A stretch of DNA of 64,000 nt from the NCBI GenBank assembly GCA_037952775.1, contig JBANAY010000003.1:10230001-10294000 (forward strand), given 5' to 3'. This document shows positions 1 to 12,910 of the stretch, piece after piece. The position numbers and the translations under genes are program-made. How positions within the stretch are numbered: the first letter of the stretch is position 1; each line of letters starts with the position of its first letter. A model generated the notes under the pieces. That model was not told the DNA's origin, ran no database searches, and saw only the letters and a program-made list of their open reading frames with translations. The stretch is from Clonostachys chloroleuca (Eukaryota; Ascomycota; Sordariomycetes; Hypocreales; Bionectriaceae).

Positions 1-69
1 GTTCAAGATATCAGCTCCGGGTGGACTCCTGATCAGTGGAAGGAGTGGCTGACCAAGAACGTCGTTTGA
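1..69 (+). CDS. C-terminal tail of an unidentified protein (5' end outside window)
   Basis: The window opens in an open frame that encodes 22 residues and ends at a TGA at 67-69. The tail is acidic and Trp-rich, ending WLTKNVV. It is too short to assign to a family. The frame is called coding because it is open from base 1 and stops well before the next gene, but this could be chance. Confidence 0.45.
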   Translation, partial: VQDISSGWTPDQWKEWLTKNVV

Positions 70-484
70 CTAGATAATTCGGGCCCTGGCCATCGTAGTA
101 AGCTGTGAATAAGCTCAATAGTAATGCAAAATCATATTTGTCAAACAAAGTCCCAAGGCCAATGAGATTTCAAACCTCATCAATGGATTGTCTGAACAGT
201 GACTATGGTCCACCATAGTGATCTAATCGCAGGTAGGTGGTGGTGAGCATCAGTCCTTGTAGCGAAGCTGGGGGAGCTTGAGGCGCTAAACGAAGCGCTA
301 GTGGGCACCTTACTCCCTGAAATGAACCCCTGTTCAGCGGCAATCTGCTAACTGTAGGTGGTGCATGCTAATTAATTTAGCACACGTCTCTAACAAATCG
401 CGGAGCTTCATTTTTGGGGACAGCTCGAAAATCTCACTCATGAATCTGGCAATTCACTCGCCATCACACAACCAACAGCTCAAG
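70..484. other. Intergenic, no gene seen
   Basis: 415 bp between the tail of the first gene and the start of the TMEM70-like gene. The downstream frame stays open back to an ATG at 365, which would add 40 residues before the targeting sequence. I see no repeat or RNA gene. Confidence 0.6.
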
Positions 485-1400
485 ATGATATTCAGAAGCC
501 GAGTGCTGGCGTCCTTACGCCCCAGGTGTACCCAATTGATGCCACCAGCACGTAAACTGCATCTCCCATCATCCTCACCTTCCTCATTGCGCTCAGCTGC
601 CCAGAAATCTCTTCAGTGTCGTTTCTACGCCCAGCCAACATCAAAACCTTCCCGTGCTGAGCAAGAGATCAAGCGGCTTGCAAAGGCCGCGGCCAGTAAC
701 ACCAAAGAACATGGTTGGTGACAAGACAAGGCTTCATACGATTCTGCGCAAATGGCAGTGGCTGACCTTGAAACATGTAGCTCTTCCAGCGAGAGTGCTT
801 ATTTTCCATGCCGGCACCGCCCGCACGACTTTCATTGCTCTGCTAAAGGTCACCTCGCTCTTCATCGGAGCATTCTTCTGCGGGATCGTGGTGCCTACCT
901 ACATCAAGTCCGAGAAGCCCGTCTGGGACACGGCCCAGGTTTTGCTCTGCGGCATTGTGCCCCCTATCTTCGTCGCCTTCACAACTGCATCCTTCGTGAC
1001 GCATGTTCACGTCAATCTGCCTTCTCAGGCCCGGGCTTCCAAGACGGTCCTTGAGCGGTTCATCCGCTCCGAGATGCCCCCCTCGACCAAGGTCACCCTC
1101 ACTACGATGAGCTTCATCGCCAAGCCTAGGCAGAGCACCATGGCAGCTGGCGATCTCCTACCAGCCAAGCGACGCTTCGGCCTGATTAACTACATTCGAC
1201 GCCCGGATTCGGTAGCACAGGAGGATGCAAATCGCAAGTGGTATATGTGGCGTGCTGTTGATAAGTTCTACATCCAGGAGGGGCGTCCTGGACAGCCACG
1301 CAAGGTCAGGTATCAAACACCAAAACCAGATCTCGTTCAATGGTGGATCTGGGAAGCTATCCAACAGAAAATTGCAAAAGATCTCTCAGCGTCTAAATAA
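485..1400 (+). CDS. Mitochondrial TMEM70/TMEM186-like membrane protein
   Basis: Two exons give about 276 residues. The N-terminus is rich in Arg and Ser with no acidic residues for the first 50 positions, as in a mitochondrial targeting peptide; that is why ATG 485 is preferred over ATG 365. A hydrophobic hairpin follows: one segment around TSLFIGAFFCGIVVP and a second around LCGIVPPIFVAFTTASF. After it comes a matrix-type tail with the conserved-looking stretch TLTTMSFIAKPR. This layout matches the TMEM70/TMEM186/TMEM223 superfamily, whose members help assemble respiratory complexes; the function here is inferred. The intron ends at 780. Its donor is either GTAACA at 696 or GTTGGT at 714; both preserve phase 1, and 696 is closer to consensus. 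The stop lies 29 bp from the stop of the opposing chromate transporter gene. Confidence 0.55.
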
Positions 1401-1429
1401 GAAAGACCCTCTTCTTGTCCTCTCCCATA

Positions 1430-3197
1430 TCAAGCCGTCACCACCCCGTACCATATCAGGCCCATCACTCCGCCCATGACGATGGTCATCGGTGGGCTAA
1501 CACCGAACCACATCCCTCCTACATAACTCGTGGCCGTTACAACAACCCACCATGGCTCCACGGCCATGCTCGTCCCTGTCTTGTAGCCTTCATCAATATA
1601 CCCGATCTGCCAAAGTCGGTACACAGCAGTGTAGATCAGACCAACGGCCGCTGCATTGACGCCTCGCACCATGGACTTGACCCATCGCACCGCGCGTACT
1701 GCATTCCATATCCCCATGGTCCCGTGGACGAGCCAGATTCCTGGGAGAAAGATTCCCAGATAGCCAATCAGAGCACCGAGGGCAGTGTTATACCCGGCGT
1801 TGGCGGCCGTCAGCCCTCCGAGGTACACCCCGAAGTTGAAGTTGGGGCCCGGGAAGGCCTGGATGATGGCCAGCCCGATGAGGAAGTCTCTCGGGCTGAC
1901 CCAGCCCTCTGCGACGACATACTCGCGCAGCAGTGGGATCACTACAGGGCCGCCGCCAAAGATGATGGTACCCGCGAGATACATGTTGGAGAACAGTTGG
2001 TACAGCAAGGGCTTCTGTGGCAGAACTCCCCGGAGAACCATGACGACAATGAAGGAGATGAAGAACGCGATAACAACGCCAAGGCCGACTTTCCAAGACA
2101 TGTTGAAGCGTCTCTCCGGGGGGACTACTCGTGCTTCGTCCTCGGCCGAAGAGCCGACGCGATTGTTGGAGTCATGCTCCTCCGGTGGTGGTGTGAGCTG
2201 GCGTTGAACATCTCTCGATGTCCTCATAGACTCTCCGGGGCTGGTTTCGCTTCTCTGCCCCTCACGGCGTGTTATCTGAATTTCCTCAACATCCCCTGCA
2301 TTTGCACCGGTCCTTCTCCGGAATACGTTGATCACAGCCTTGACTGGACCGTGCAGCCAGCGAAAGTCATGCACAATGGTCGTCAGGCCGGCCAGGAACA
2401 TCAGCACCGGGAAGTACCACAGCGCATTGTACAGGAGTCCCGCGGCGGCGGCGAGGAAGACGAGGATCCGCGTAACCTTGTCCGTGATGGACTTCTGGGA
2501 GAGCTCGACGGCCGCCAGGATGACGATGCCCACGGCCGCTGCATTCAGACCGGACAGGAGCGCGTAGACTTGCCTGGGCAGCGTGTCGGATATGTTCGAG
2601 ACACCCACGGAGAGACCGTACATACCCAGCGCCCCGGGGATACTTGGTACGTGAAAGGTCAGTGTACTTGGTCAAGGATGTTTCGAGGGTGATGGGGTTC
2701 CTTTTCCCCTAGGAGGACATAGAATTGATTGAAACCGCCAACCTTACCTCCAGATCAGAAAAGCCAGCACGGCAGAGGTGAACCCGCCATGAATAAGATT
2801 AATGCAGTATAGCATCTTCGTGCTCCCAGGTCCGCTCAGAATCTGACAGACACTGAACAATTCCTGATACTGTGATCCAAAAAAGCCCGTGTCAGCCAAG
2901 CCACTCCGCTGTGTTATACGTAGGGGGGACCTTATGGCGCCTTACAATCTGCTCATCAATCCATCGCAGCTTGGCAAGAAACCTGTCGTGGAACTGTGAG
3001 GTATCGTCAGTAAAAACACACACCCTTGCTCACCACACTTCCCATCAAGAGCATGAACAGGTGCAACCTACGATCTTGAAGTGCACAGGCGGGCCGCCAA
3101 ACCCCGTAAAGCCCAGGTGCCAATTCGCCCGAACCGTATCCCACGCAGCCGCTGCTACTCCCCCATCGCGCGCTCGTCCCTCAATTCGTCCAGACAT
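1430..3197 (-). CDS. Chromate ion transporter (CHR/ChrA family), two-domain
   Basis: Four exons: 3072-3197, 2946-2993, 2748-2869 and 1430-2642. Phases close exactly and give 501-502 residues. Exon 1 carries the first CHR-domain signature GFTGFGGPPVH. Exons 2-3 continue it with WIDEQ and LSGPGSTKML. The long last exon has the hydrophobic remainder of domain 1, a charged linker of about 80 residues, then the second CHR domain with FGGGPVVIPLL and PGPNFNFG. Bacterial ChrA exports chromate by a proton- or sulfate-linked mechanism; fungal members have the same fused two-domain form and are plasma-membrane proteins of less certain substrate. Start ATG 3197 is chosen because it directly precedes the amphipathic lead-in to domain 1. 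An ATG-like position at 3254 is the alternative. A 425-residue frame on the other strand of the last exon is a shadow. Confidence 0.88.
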
Positions 3198-4543
3198 GGT
3201 CAATTGATGTCGCTTCGAGTTCGCGTCGTGCAGAAAGGGAGACAATCGCAGCAAGGCGAAACAGGTTCCTTTCTACCTTACTTATATTAGCGTAGTAGCA
3301 TCCCATGTTCATTTCTGGCTGTGAGCCACAATGAGCCATCGGCTAACTCCCCCCACGTGCCTCCGGCCATTGGTTTTCACTGCAACGCTGGCACGCATTC
3401 CAGCGGCGATTGCGTAATTTTCATTTGCGTGCTCGGCAAGCTTATGTGTAATAAGCTTCGTTCCCGATCCGCACCCCTTGTTCCTGCAGCCGGGCTAGAA
3501 GCACGTACGAGCACTGTCATTTTTTTTTGAGCCGCCTAGTTCTATATTCGACAGTTGTCACGACAGCCATAGACCAGCGTATCACGAGGCAAATTTATAC
3601 AAGACAGTGGGCCAATATCTGTGTTGAAACGCAGAGATATAATGGGATTCTTTCCTCCTTGCCTACAGCATACACAGTTTACACAGTTCACACTGGGCTA
3701 TGCTACAAAGATCACAGCTTGCGTAACAGCTCTGCACATTCATTGTGGTATCATCGCTATCCGTACTCAAATCAATACAAAAATGCAGAGCGCCTAGCCG
3801 AGGTTCCCGTTTACCTTTGACTCTCCTCACTGGGAGATACCCTAATCCTACACTCCCAACTCCAAAGAATGAAGCCATATCGCCAAACTCTGTCCGTCCA
3901 TCCTAGGAAGTATTAAGCAACCCATTTTTGCCACACCAGGATAAATACCAAAAATGTATCAAAACCAAGCAGCCATCCGGTCAAACACTCACCTTCCCCC
4001 GTAGATAGAGATGTCTCTCATCCCCACGAGAAGTGCAAGCAAAAAGAAGTGAAATGAACGCGATCAAAGCAAGAAGCAAAAATCCATAGCATCATTGAGG
4101 CTTTGGGAAGAACGGCGCCGGCTTGGGATGGCTCAAAGTACCATTACCGCGTGGCCGACGTCTCTCTGCCTCGGGTAAAAAAAAATGAAAACTCTCAAAA
4201 TATCGTTCCTTGATGCATTCCTCGTGTAGGGTCAAATGTTTGATCATTTCACATGCTGCCCCCCTTTCTTTCTCGACACCAGTACCACAGAAGTATACAG
4301 GCAGCGGTGCTGCAAAAATGAGCCAAGACATACGCAAGAAAATAGGTGAAAGGTCCACCTAGAAGACGGGTAAGTTGAAATCCAGGAAATTCGATAACCA
4401 AAAGAACGCCGTTCCATACGGTGCGGTCCCGGGGAAGAGTTCGTGTAACGAGCCTAGAACGTGTGTGAGAAGCCCATTGCAATCGACCCGAGCCCGGGTC
4501 TCGCGCGGTTTCAAGGGATAGCATGGGTAGCAGAGCGAGCTGG
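3198..4543. other. Intergenic, no gene seen
   Basis: Upstream region of the chromate transporter and probable 3' UTR of the transcription factor gene. It holds short T-runs (for example 3521-3529) and no conserved-looking frame. Confidence 0.6.
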
Positions 4544-7500
4544 TCATTGACGTCGTTTCATCATGGGGCCTGAGTCGTAGTCCCAAGCCCTCTTGAGCCC
4601 GCCTTCATACACGCTGGCGACAGATTCCTGCCACATGGCCGGCGTCACGAAATTAGGAATTGTAGCTGCAGTGTACTGCTGCGGCGAAATTGACTGCTGA
4701 CTGGAACTCATTGCTCCTGCATTCGGATCCTGGTATTCCTGGATGCCAGAGACTTGAGCAGTACCTGAAGTATCAAGATTTAGGGACCGGCTCTGTGGGG
4801 CTGAGGATGCATTAGGTTGAGCAGGCGTACCGAAGGATGTATTCCAGTGCCTAAGGAGAGACGTTAGTTGCGAGGGTTGGGATCCGAAGGTACGCTCGAG
4901 CACTCACTCGAAGATTCTGGCCGGGTTCCAAGCAGGTTGTTCTGCGAGCGGCAAACTTTGTAGTCCCGGCGTTGGGCCACTTTGGGACATCATCATGAGG
5001 GGCTGTCCAGCTGGAGAGTCACCTTTGCTATCCGTGGTACCGATCGACACTGGGGGAGAGATGGGGTGTCCAATATAACTAACATTTTGAGCGTTCTGCG
5101 CATCAAGATGCTGGTCCATAGATCCAGTCCGACCAAAGTCCGGTCTATAGCCATGTGGCCTGTTAGGGGAGGTCGAGCTGTTCGAGGGATGCGGGCTCCC
5201 ATAAGGAAACGACGGTTTGAGAACAAAGGGCTTTCGTACGTCCGCCGAGAATGCTTCACGCACAGCCTCCACCTGTTGCCGAAGCTCGGGCATGGCCCAT
5301 ACCTCCATTACCTGTTCCATGATCCTCATGTGGCGGGTAAAATATTGTCTCGCGTCTGTATTCAAGTCCGGATCGGGCGAAACAACAGCAACCTAGACAA
5401 TGAGTTACAATATAAACACCAGTGCGTGGATCTGCGCCAACATACCAAATGAAGCACGATGCAAGACAACCCAGCGTACACCGTAAAGCTGTAGCCCCGC
5501 TGCATGCTCTGCAGCGCCCCCAAGCCGCCGGCTGCCACAGTCGCTTCTTGTAACCGGCAGAGAGCCTTGGCGGAATCATAACAAATCACCATATGGTGCT
5601 TCCACTGCGCAGGGTTGGCCGTCGGGTCAATGGAGTAGAGCTGTGGCCGATGATACAGAATCAACGTGAGGTAGAAGTAGGACAACAAATTTCCTGTGAA
5701 AGGGTCCTGGATCCACGGAGAAGAGCCATCTGGGGGGAAACTAACGGCAAGATCGGGCGGGAGCTCGGTCAAGAAGGAATCGAAACCGGCCTTCAACTGT
5801 TGGACTTTAGGGTCAATGCCCCATTCCTTCTTCTTCCTCACCTTCATGTACACACTGCTCAGTCGCTTGACATTGCGAACAACGCGTGCTAGATAAGTAA
5901 AGTTGCGTGAGGTCCTGTCTCCCTCTCCATCAACAGAGGAAGGATGGACATCAAAGTCCACAGTATCTTCCGGGATCGAAAGATCGAAGCGCCCTAATTC
6001 TCTCAATCAATATTCCGTCATCCCTATTCCAAGCTTTCATTTTGTAGAGCAGAGAGTTTCAACAGACCTTGTGGCGCGCCAACCATGACCTCACAAACAA
6101 ATACCACCTGCCAGATTCGTGTGCGAAGCTGACAATCAGCAGCGTTGAAGTCGCACCCACGACCTGACACATGGTCATCGAGATGTTCGTCCAATTCGAG
6201 ATCTTTGCCCATCTGGGCGCACTGAACCACTGTCATCCATGAACGGTAATAGTAGCCTCGTTTTGGAACTGCCTCCCGTGCCTTGAGAAGCAGCAATAAA
6301 CCTTGAAGGGTACTTAATCTTGGAACATCGAGGAAGGCATCCGCATGCCCTGGACTTGTTTAGAAAAATAACATGACGGGCGGATAAGAAATAAGCTTAC
6401 TTGAGGAGAGGGCCAACCACTGTTGGCCATCGCTCGGGTCATCTCGTAGATGGCCACCGAGAGCAAAAATGGCTTCCAAGATCAATGGGGAAATAGTATC
6501 CCTGTTTGTGTGCCACTGGTGAAGAAAGTTCGCTTTGTTTAGAACTGGTACATATGGATGGACGTGAGCGAAAAAGGCCTCGATGTAACTCAGAGCGACG
6601 GATTCTTCGGGCATCAACTCAGGCGGGATTCGAATCTTCGACCCAGGGCCAGGAGCCGGTGGAAGGTCAACTTGGTATTCATCATCATCCTCCATTGCTG
6701 GCTCTTCGCGCACAAAAGAAGCCTTGTTTCGCAGATAGGGTGCTGTGCCGACGTTAGATCACTGGGAGGCGTAAGGGCTTAGCAAAGGAGCTCACCTGTT
6801 CCTTTCTCGTCCACCTTTAAACTTCCCAGCAAGTCTGCCAAATCGCCCTGTTGTAATGAATCTGGTGTATAAGCTTCGGGCGAGGCTTCATGCCTCGTAG
6901 ATACTTGCAATTGAGGTGGCTGATATAAACCCTGCTGATATGTAGGATCCATGACAGGAACATGAGAGACAGTGGTGTAATTCATACCATGTGCCTGCGA
7001 TTGCTCGGGATCATATGTCACTGGTTGGTATGCAGAGGTACTCATATCTGCGTAAGTTTGAGTATAAACAGGCGGTCCGGGCTTCTGTGCTGGGTGAATG
7101 ATGGGTTGCTGCATCTGCATTTGCTGCATCTGATCTGACTGGCCCATCGAGGCCTCGAAGCCAGAGTCGGTAAACCCGTCGTAGCCGTTCGGTCGCACAC
7201 ATTGCAGCTTGAGTCGAACGCAGGCTGAGCAGGGCCATGTGTTGGTAGTCGCGGCATCGCATTTGATCTTTCGTCTACGACAGCCCTCACAGGCCCTCAT
7301 CACTGCACGACCTTTGTCAGTAGGATGCTATGCGCTGGGTTCGCGGTTGGAGACGTACCCTTTAACCGCTTGTGGCGGTTATGTTCGTCGACAAACACAT
7401 AGTCTAGGGGATATAGATTAGACGGTGAACAAGTCAAGGGACAGGCCCTACCGGCGGGGAGAGGGGTTCGCAAACTCTTTTGGGCGGAGCTCTGAGGATA

Positions 7501-7587
7501 CTGCTGCGGCGCGACGGAGAAGGTAGGTGTATGTGCGCTCGGCGGGTTCTGAGGAAGGAGGACGCGAGCATTTGGGTCCTGGGACAT
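4544..7587 (-). CDS. Zn2Cys6 transcription factor with fungal-specific TF domain
   Basis: Eight exons: 7452-7587, 7359-7403, 6796-7302, 6401-6742, 6068-6349, 5446-5993, 4908-5392 and 4544-4850. They give 883 residues with every phase closing. The binuclear zinc cluster is at about residues 65-95 (ACEGCRRRKIKC, then WPCSAC, then a final Cys), with spacing C-x2-C-x6-C-x9-C-x2-C-x6-C. A Gln/Pro-rich linker follows. The fungal-specific transcription factor domain spans roughly residues 275-560, including SYIEAFFAHVHPYVPVLN and HADAFLDVPRLSTLQGL. The C-terminal part is Ser/Pro-rich and ends in a basic KRRQ. It should act in the nucleus as a sequence-specific regulator; the target pathway cannot be read from the sequence. 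Two small introns lie just before the zinc cluster, so retaining intron 2 would allow a protein starting at the Met immediately before the finger. Start ATG 7587 follows from the exon 1 frame. Confidence 0.9.
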
Positions 7588-10500
7588 GATGGATGTGATG
7601 GCTCGAGACTGTCGTCCCAAGCCTGTCGAGAATTCACCAGGCGGGAACAGTCGACATCAAGTCGACAAAGAAGGCCCGCGGGCACCAGAGGCGGCAATTC
7701 AAATACGCAAGCGGGAGCGGTCGGCGTTAGAGTCGCAGGCTGGCGTCTGAACCGACGGCAGAAGCGAGGGGAGACAATGCAAGCCGGTGTAGTCACTCTG
7801 TTAAGCTCGGGGAAGAAGCAGCTTTGGGTATGTCGAGTCGACGTCGTCGGTCGCAGGACAGGTCGGGTCAGGATCGGACGGCGGTGGCGTGTAGAGCAGA
7901 TAAACTACACTTTGGCGTGTCTCTGGTTCGCCCTCATCCACGTTCACGGGGGTGCAGGCATCAAATTGTGGATAATGCCGTCTGCCGCATGGACTCTGAG
8001 GAAGTCGATGGTCGATGGGTTGGCCGGCAAAGGAGGGAGGGGTGCATGCGCGTGCCGGAGGACTGCTGGGCGCAGGTGGTCCAGGCTTATAATGATGGAT
8101 GGGCTGACCCTGTCGCTTGGGTCCAGTGCCGTGCTTGGATTTTACAGTTTTGATGGGCGCTATAGCCCCAGTCCAGGTCCTGCAGAAACGCCCCCCTGTC
8201 TCTGCCAGTACGTAAGTGCGTGGTATGTAATAATGATACTTGCACATCTGCGACGGCATTGGTGACGCACAATCACTCGCAGAATTTAGGGTGTCCTGCT
8301 AGCCCGGGCTCCTAGAACTAGCACCGACTCCTCCCACGGCATGTATCCATGACACTTTGCGCCCAACTCCAGCTCGGTGGCCTCCCAGCCTGTCCAGATC
8401 GATCCATGTCAATGATGGGCGGCGCTAGTAAGCGAGCAGCGGTAGGTGCCTTTGCGCAGCATGGGGTAGCGGACAGTCTCATGCCGGGAAATGATGTGCT
8501 ATGCGGCGAGGCTGCTCACCAGATCATGACTGGTCTGCGCGTCGAGAAGCAGGCGCACCGCGGCAAGGGCCCGATTGTCATCACCTAAATCTCTCCCCAT
8601 CCCATTGAGGTTAATGTTGGTCTGGTCTGTCGCGGCAGATATTAAGATTGGCTCCCCATCCCCATCCCAGGGCTCGCTCTCCTGCCAGTCGAGTGGGGTG
8701 TAGGTTCGCAGAGGGTCCTTAGTGTTTGGGCTGTTGGCTCTGCCTTAGCGTCTGGGTAGTGGGTAGCAGACGCTGGTGGTGGGCTCGGTGGAGTTGTCAA
8801 ACAGTGGCTCCAGTGGGGTCTAGAGCGGGCAGACGACGTACAGTGCATGGGATCGAAGGAACCTCAGAGCCCGATCCATTGGACTGGATGGAAGATAACC
8901 TTGCCCCGGCGCCTATAAGCTCCAGCATGCTATAGTGCGAACTGGGTGACATGCTATTTGAGACGCTCAACGAGTATACTGCTTATTTTCGAGTCTGCAA
9001 CCGGTATTCTCGGATTATCGACGGCTAATAATACAACTCCAAGAGATCATACTGCACTAAAGATTGCTAGCGTATATCGTTTTACACTGCCATCATCCTC
9101 ATCATCGCAGAAAGGGTCTGGTCAGGACAGGCATACCATCCGGATGTCTCATTTCTTCTGCCACCCAGTTTAGGTACCAATGTTCGGCATGCTGCCTCCA
9201 GGTCCATAACACGTACCACGTAGGGGCAGTCGGCCCTGATGCACACCTCCTGGCCATCCATAACACCCAACAAATACGGAGTCCCTGGAAACCTGGGATG
9301 AAAGAGGATGAGCCAGAGCGGTCCAGGGCTCTCTGCTCCTCGGCACACTCCGACAGCCAGCCAAGTCAGGCCTGAGACCTCGAGGCTGCTTGTGTTACCA
9401 TCAGCGGAGCTTTGTCCAAGTACCTCCACGCTGGTTACACGATAGCATGAGAAGGCTCCCAAATGTAAGCAAACACCGGCTCGCATTTATATTGCATTGC
9501 ATGGCTTCGCGGGCACAATGGACGGCTGCCTCGACGGCCTCGCGCTACCGTCGAGACTGGCAACGGCCATCGCAGCCATGTAGATTGGCCGACGATGAAC
9601 TCACAACGCACTCTTATCATGAAATGGCATCGATTAGGTAGGTGGTAGGCTGAGAGAAAGTGCACCATAGCATCCATCCAGTGATCCAAGCCGAGTCCTA
9701 CTGTACTTCAGGTAAGGTTGGTCGCTGCCCTTCCCCAAGACACCCCACCGTAGCGGTCCTCCCCCTTCCGACGATTACGCCAGCCACCTACAGTACCTAT
9801 TGCCACGATGCGCGCCAGGGCGGCAGGGCCGGACCTTGCGTCCTCGCGGCTTCCATCTTACTTCTACTGGTGAAAAGAGCAGGGACATCCCGGAGATCAT
9901 CTTCCATTACGACGTCCAATGTAGAGTGTACTCGGGTGCCATCGAGCAAACCACAGATCGGCAGGTAGCAGATACAGCCACGGCCACACCACGAGGGTCG
10001 CACTGGATGTCGGGCGGCTCCTTGTTATGCGATTATTTGCCTGAAATATCCACCACATCACATCAGCTGCTGGGCCGTCGGGATCTCGAGTAAGAGAAGG
10101 CTCCCTAGTCGCTCTCCGCATTTACGAGCGGCTGCACATGCTCATGTTTGCCGACGCTAGTCTCCAGCCAACATATGCAGCCAGCCGAGTCCCATGATGG
10201 GTATCGCAATAACCATGAAACGATAGAGCGGGCTCCTTCAACCACCAAGTGAAACTCAGAAGACCGCAAGCCTCTAATTACAATCCCACCTTGTGATCGT
10301 GATTCGGCTTGGCCCATCTGCAACCGTCCAACATTACCTGGGTGCTCGCCGTTAGCTCTTCTTCTGCCTCTTCTTGCCACCACGGAAAAGTACGCGTCGG
10401 ATATCCGCGATGACAACACTACGGAGAGACTTCGCTGTCACTATGTAGCGTCTCCCGGCTCGACCGTCGAAGCTTGTCGAGGTGCTAATCCCCCAATCAA

Positions 10501-11670
10501 GTGGGCTTGGGAACTTTGGTCTTAGTTCCCACTCCTCAAAGCATTCTAGAATAGCAGGGCAGAGGCAAGCTTGCGAACACCCGCTCAATAATGCCCTTGA
10601 CAGTAAGGGAAATCACTGGTGAGTGCAGCAGATGTGTCATCATTGGAAATACATACAGCCGAAAACCCACGGGTTCCCCGTGCGCATTTGGGCGTACCAG
10701 CAGTCTTCGTGAAGCGAACAATATTACTTCTACATATTATCCTGTTCCCCACTCGCTAATTAACCCTGAGATGACGGCTTTTGGGTCTCTTGAATACAGT
10801 CCATCCTCTCTCTGGATGTCATCCTGGCTCCGCCAAACCCGTCCCTAGCCCGGTTCCCCGGGACAGGGGCTTGCTTCTCACGCGTGTGAGCAATAATCCG
10901 GTCGGCAAACTTGTTGAATACACCTCTTGGCCACCTGCACATTCGCTATCGATCTTTTCAATAGTATTGCTTTGGCTCAGCAGGGCTGGCCGCCTTGCCT
11001 GTCGTTAGGATCATTAACATCTGGAGTAAACAAGGGGGAGCCTTGATCAAGAGACGAACAAGGCTTTGATTCTCAGCCCGCTCCGCTCTCGGAGCTAGCC
11101 AGGCATATCCTGGGGGGCTACACGTCCTGTTCGTTCATCAATAGACCGACCAATTCTCTCACAGAAGCAAAGGCCGCGCAGCTCGCCACCAGATGCGCGT
11201 TGGCTCTGGATGTGCGGATGCAGTGGCTTAACATGTGCCTGATCAGTCCTAGTTTTGCCCCCTTCCTCTCCCGCCCGAATAATGCAGCCGGTGTGAAAAA
11301 AAACGCACAGGAGTTTGCGTGTTCCAGAACCCGGAGTTTCGGAAATGACATCAACATCCCATTATTTAAGAGATTCATTTGGATAATATGGGTCGCTCCC
11401 AGCAAGCAAAACAGGGAGACAAGGATACAGGCGCCGGTCTCACATGCTGCTGTCAGCATGTACAGACCACACCGTCCTTTGTCATTTGTGGTTGGGCCAG
11501 GGCGTACTAGTGTATGCAGCGAGCCGAGGCATTTCAAGCCTCCAGGTGCCTGATGGGACCTTGAGAGGTAGAACCTGGATGTGACCACACAGAGTGTGTT
11601 GGGCTACCGGCGTACTGATGCAACAGTATCAATAAGAAAAGCGTGGCTGGACCCTGGCCAGTATGCATGC

Positions 11671-11684
11671 AAGCATGCATGCTT
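11671..11684. repeat. 14-bp perfect palindrome in a GCATGC-rich patch
   Basis: AAGCATGCATGCTT reads the same on both strands and is preceded by another TATGCATGC at 11662-11670. It lies inside the gene-poor region upstream of the transcription factor. It could be a dimeric binding site or just alternating purine-pyrimidine sequence. Confidence 0.6.
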
Positions 11685-12885
11685 CCACTCGGTAGCTCTG
11701 CGGGCAGATTCCAATCGAGGGCTGGCCATGGGGATGGGAAGGGGAGCCTGGAAACACACACGGTCATTGGGCGTCGAGCCTACCTGGTATGAAAAGGGCC
11801 TTTGGTCCCAGGAGACGCGAAGCTGTGGATCCCATCTCATGCACCGAGCCTCTTTGGGCAGTGCTCTTTACACGAAATGTTACGACAATTGAACCCAGCG
11901 GCTGTCGTACGAACAAGCCACAACTATACTGTGTAGCCTACCTCCCATGAACAGTTCCACCACACCCAAGCCAGCGCGAGAGGAACGAGGAAAGAAGGAG
12001 GCCCACCACAGAAGAGCAGCATCCAGAGAAAAGGAAGGAAAGGGAGAGCAAGGTCGATCACACTCTCCACGAAGACGGAGTTTCCCATCGGCTCATATCA
12101 CCACATCGACAACCTATGTGGGAGGTGACCCCCATGTCTATGGACTCGACCCCCCTTCACTGCTACGGAACTTCTGAGGGCTGATAGCTCATTGGATCGG
12201 GAGGCCTTCGAGAACATTTCTAGGCCCTACCCACGAAGCGCTGGGCTTGGACTCGAAAGATGCGCACAGATCCGTCAGGGATGGCACCAGGAAAACTCGT
12301 GGATGGTGCCCAGCTCGCCGCTATGGCTACCCCTCGTATTTGAACTCGGTGCTCAGAGCTGAGGCCGGGATGCCAGGCACCTGCCTTGTTTAGAAGCAGG
12401 CACACACAATTGATGGATTTCCATCGCATGGCATCGCATTGCATCTCATCATTCACTCAGCCTTACGCTGCTTACGGGGTACGTATCTCCCAGCGGGAAG
12501 AAGCTTTTCGGCCTTGGTTTAACCCGCCAAGTATTCCACATGTTTCGCCGTAGATTCGCAATCCCCAACGTGCAGGCTCGCATTCCATCCCGTCCCCATC
12601 GGGACTCCAACTCGTTGTTTCAGACCGCTAGACCGGCACTTGAAGCTCTTGAGGGGCGCTGTTTCAGGCGGTGGTTCAGCTCCAAACAGACTTGACTCGT
12701 CGCGCTATTGCCGCACCGGAACCAACAGAGTACCTATCCAATGTACCTCGACAGCACGCGGCGGAGACTGCCGGCCGAGGGCTTGTCTGGCTCAAGCTTT
12801 TGTGGAACAGGGACTCAGGGTACCAGGGCCCACCCGAAGGCCCTGCTGCTGCCCCTGCTAGCAGTCCCTGGGATGCTGCGGCCAC

Positions 12886-12910
12886 GGTGCGGTGCGGTGC
12901 GATGCGGTGT
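12886..12910. repeat. GGTGC pentamer microsatellite, five units
   Basis: Three exact GGTGC units are followed by GATGC and GGTGT. The tract lies about 260 bp upstream of the CIA2 start. A related GCAT-rich patch lies at 12421-12450. Confidence 0.7.

Noticed and set aside
1415..2692. 425-codon open frame on the plus strand opposite the chromate transporter gene
   Set aside because: It mirrors the last exon of a well-supported gene and has no domain; it arises from the codon bias of the other strand.
7480..8265. 261-codon plus-strand frame over the 5' end of the transcription factor gene
   Set aside because: Overlaps exon 1 of the regulator in antisense and has no recognizable features.
11118..11588. 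156-codon minus-strand frame in the gene-poor region
   Set aside because: No ATG-based start context, no domain and irregular composition; not enough to call a gene.
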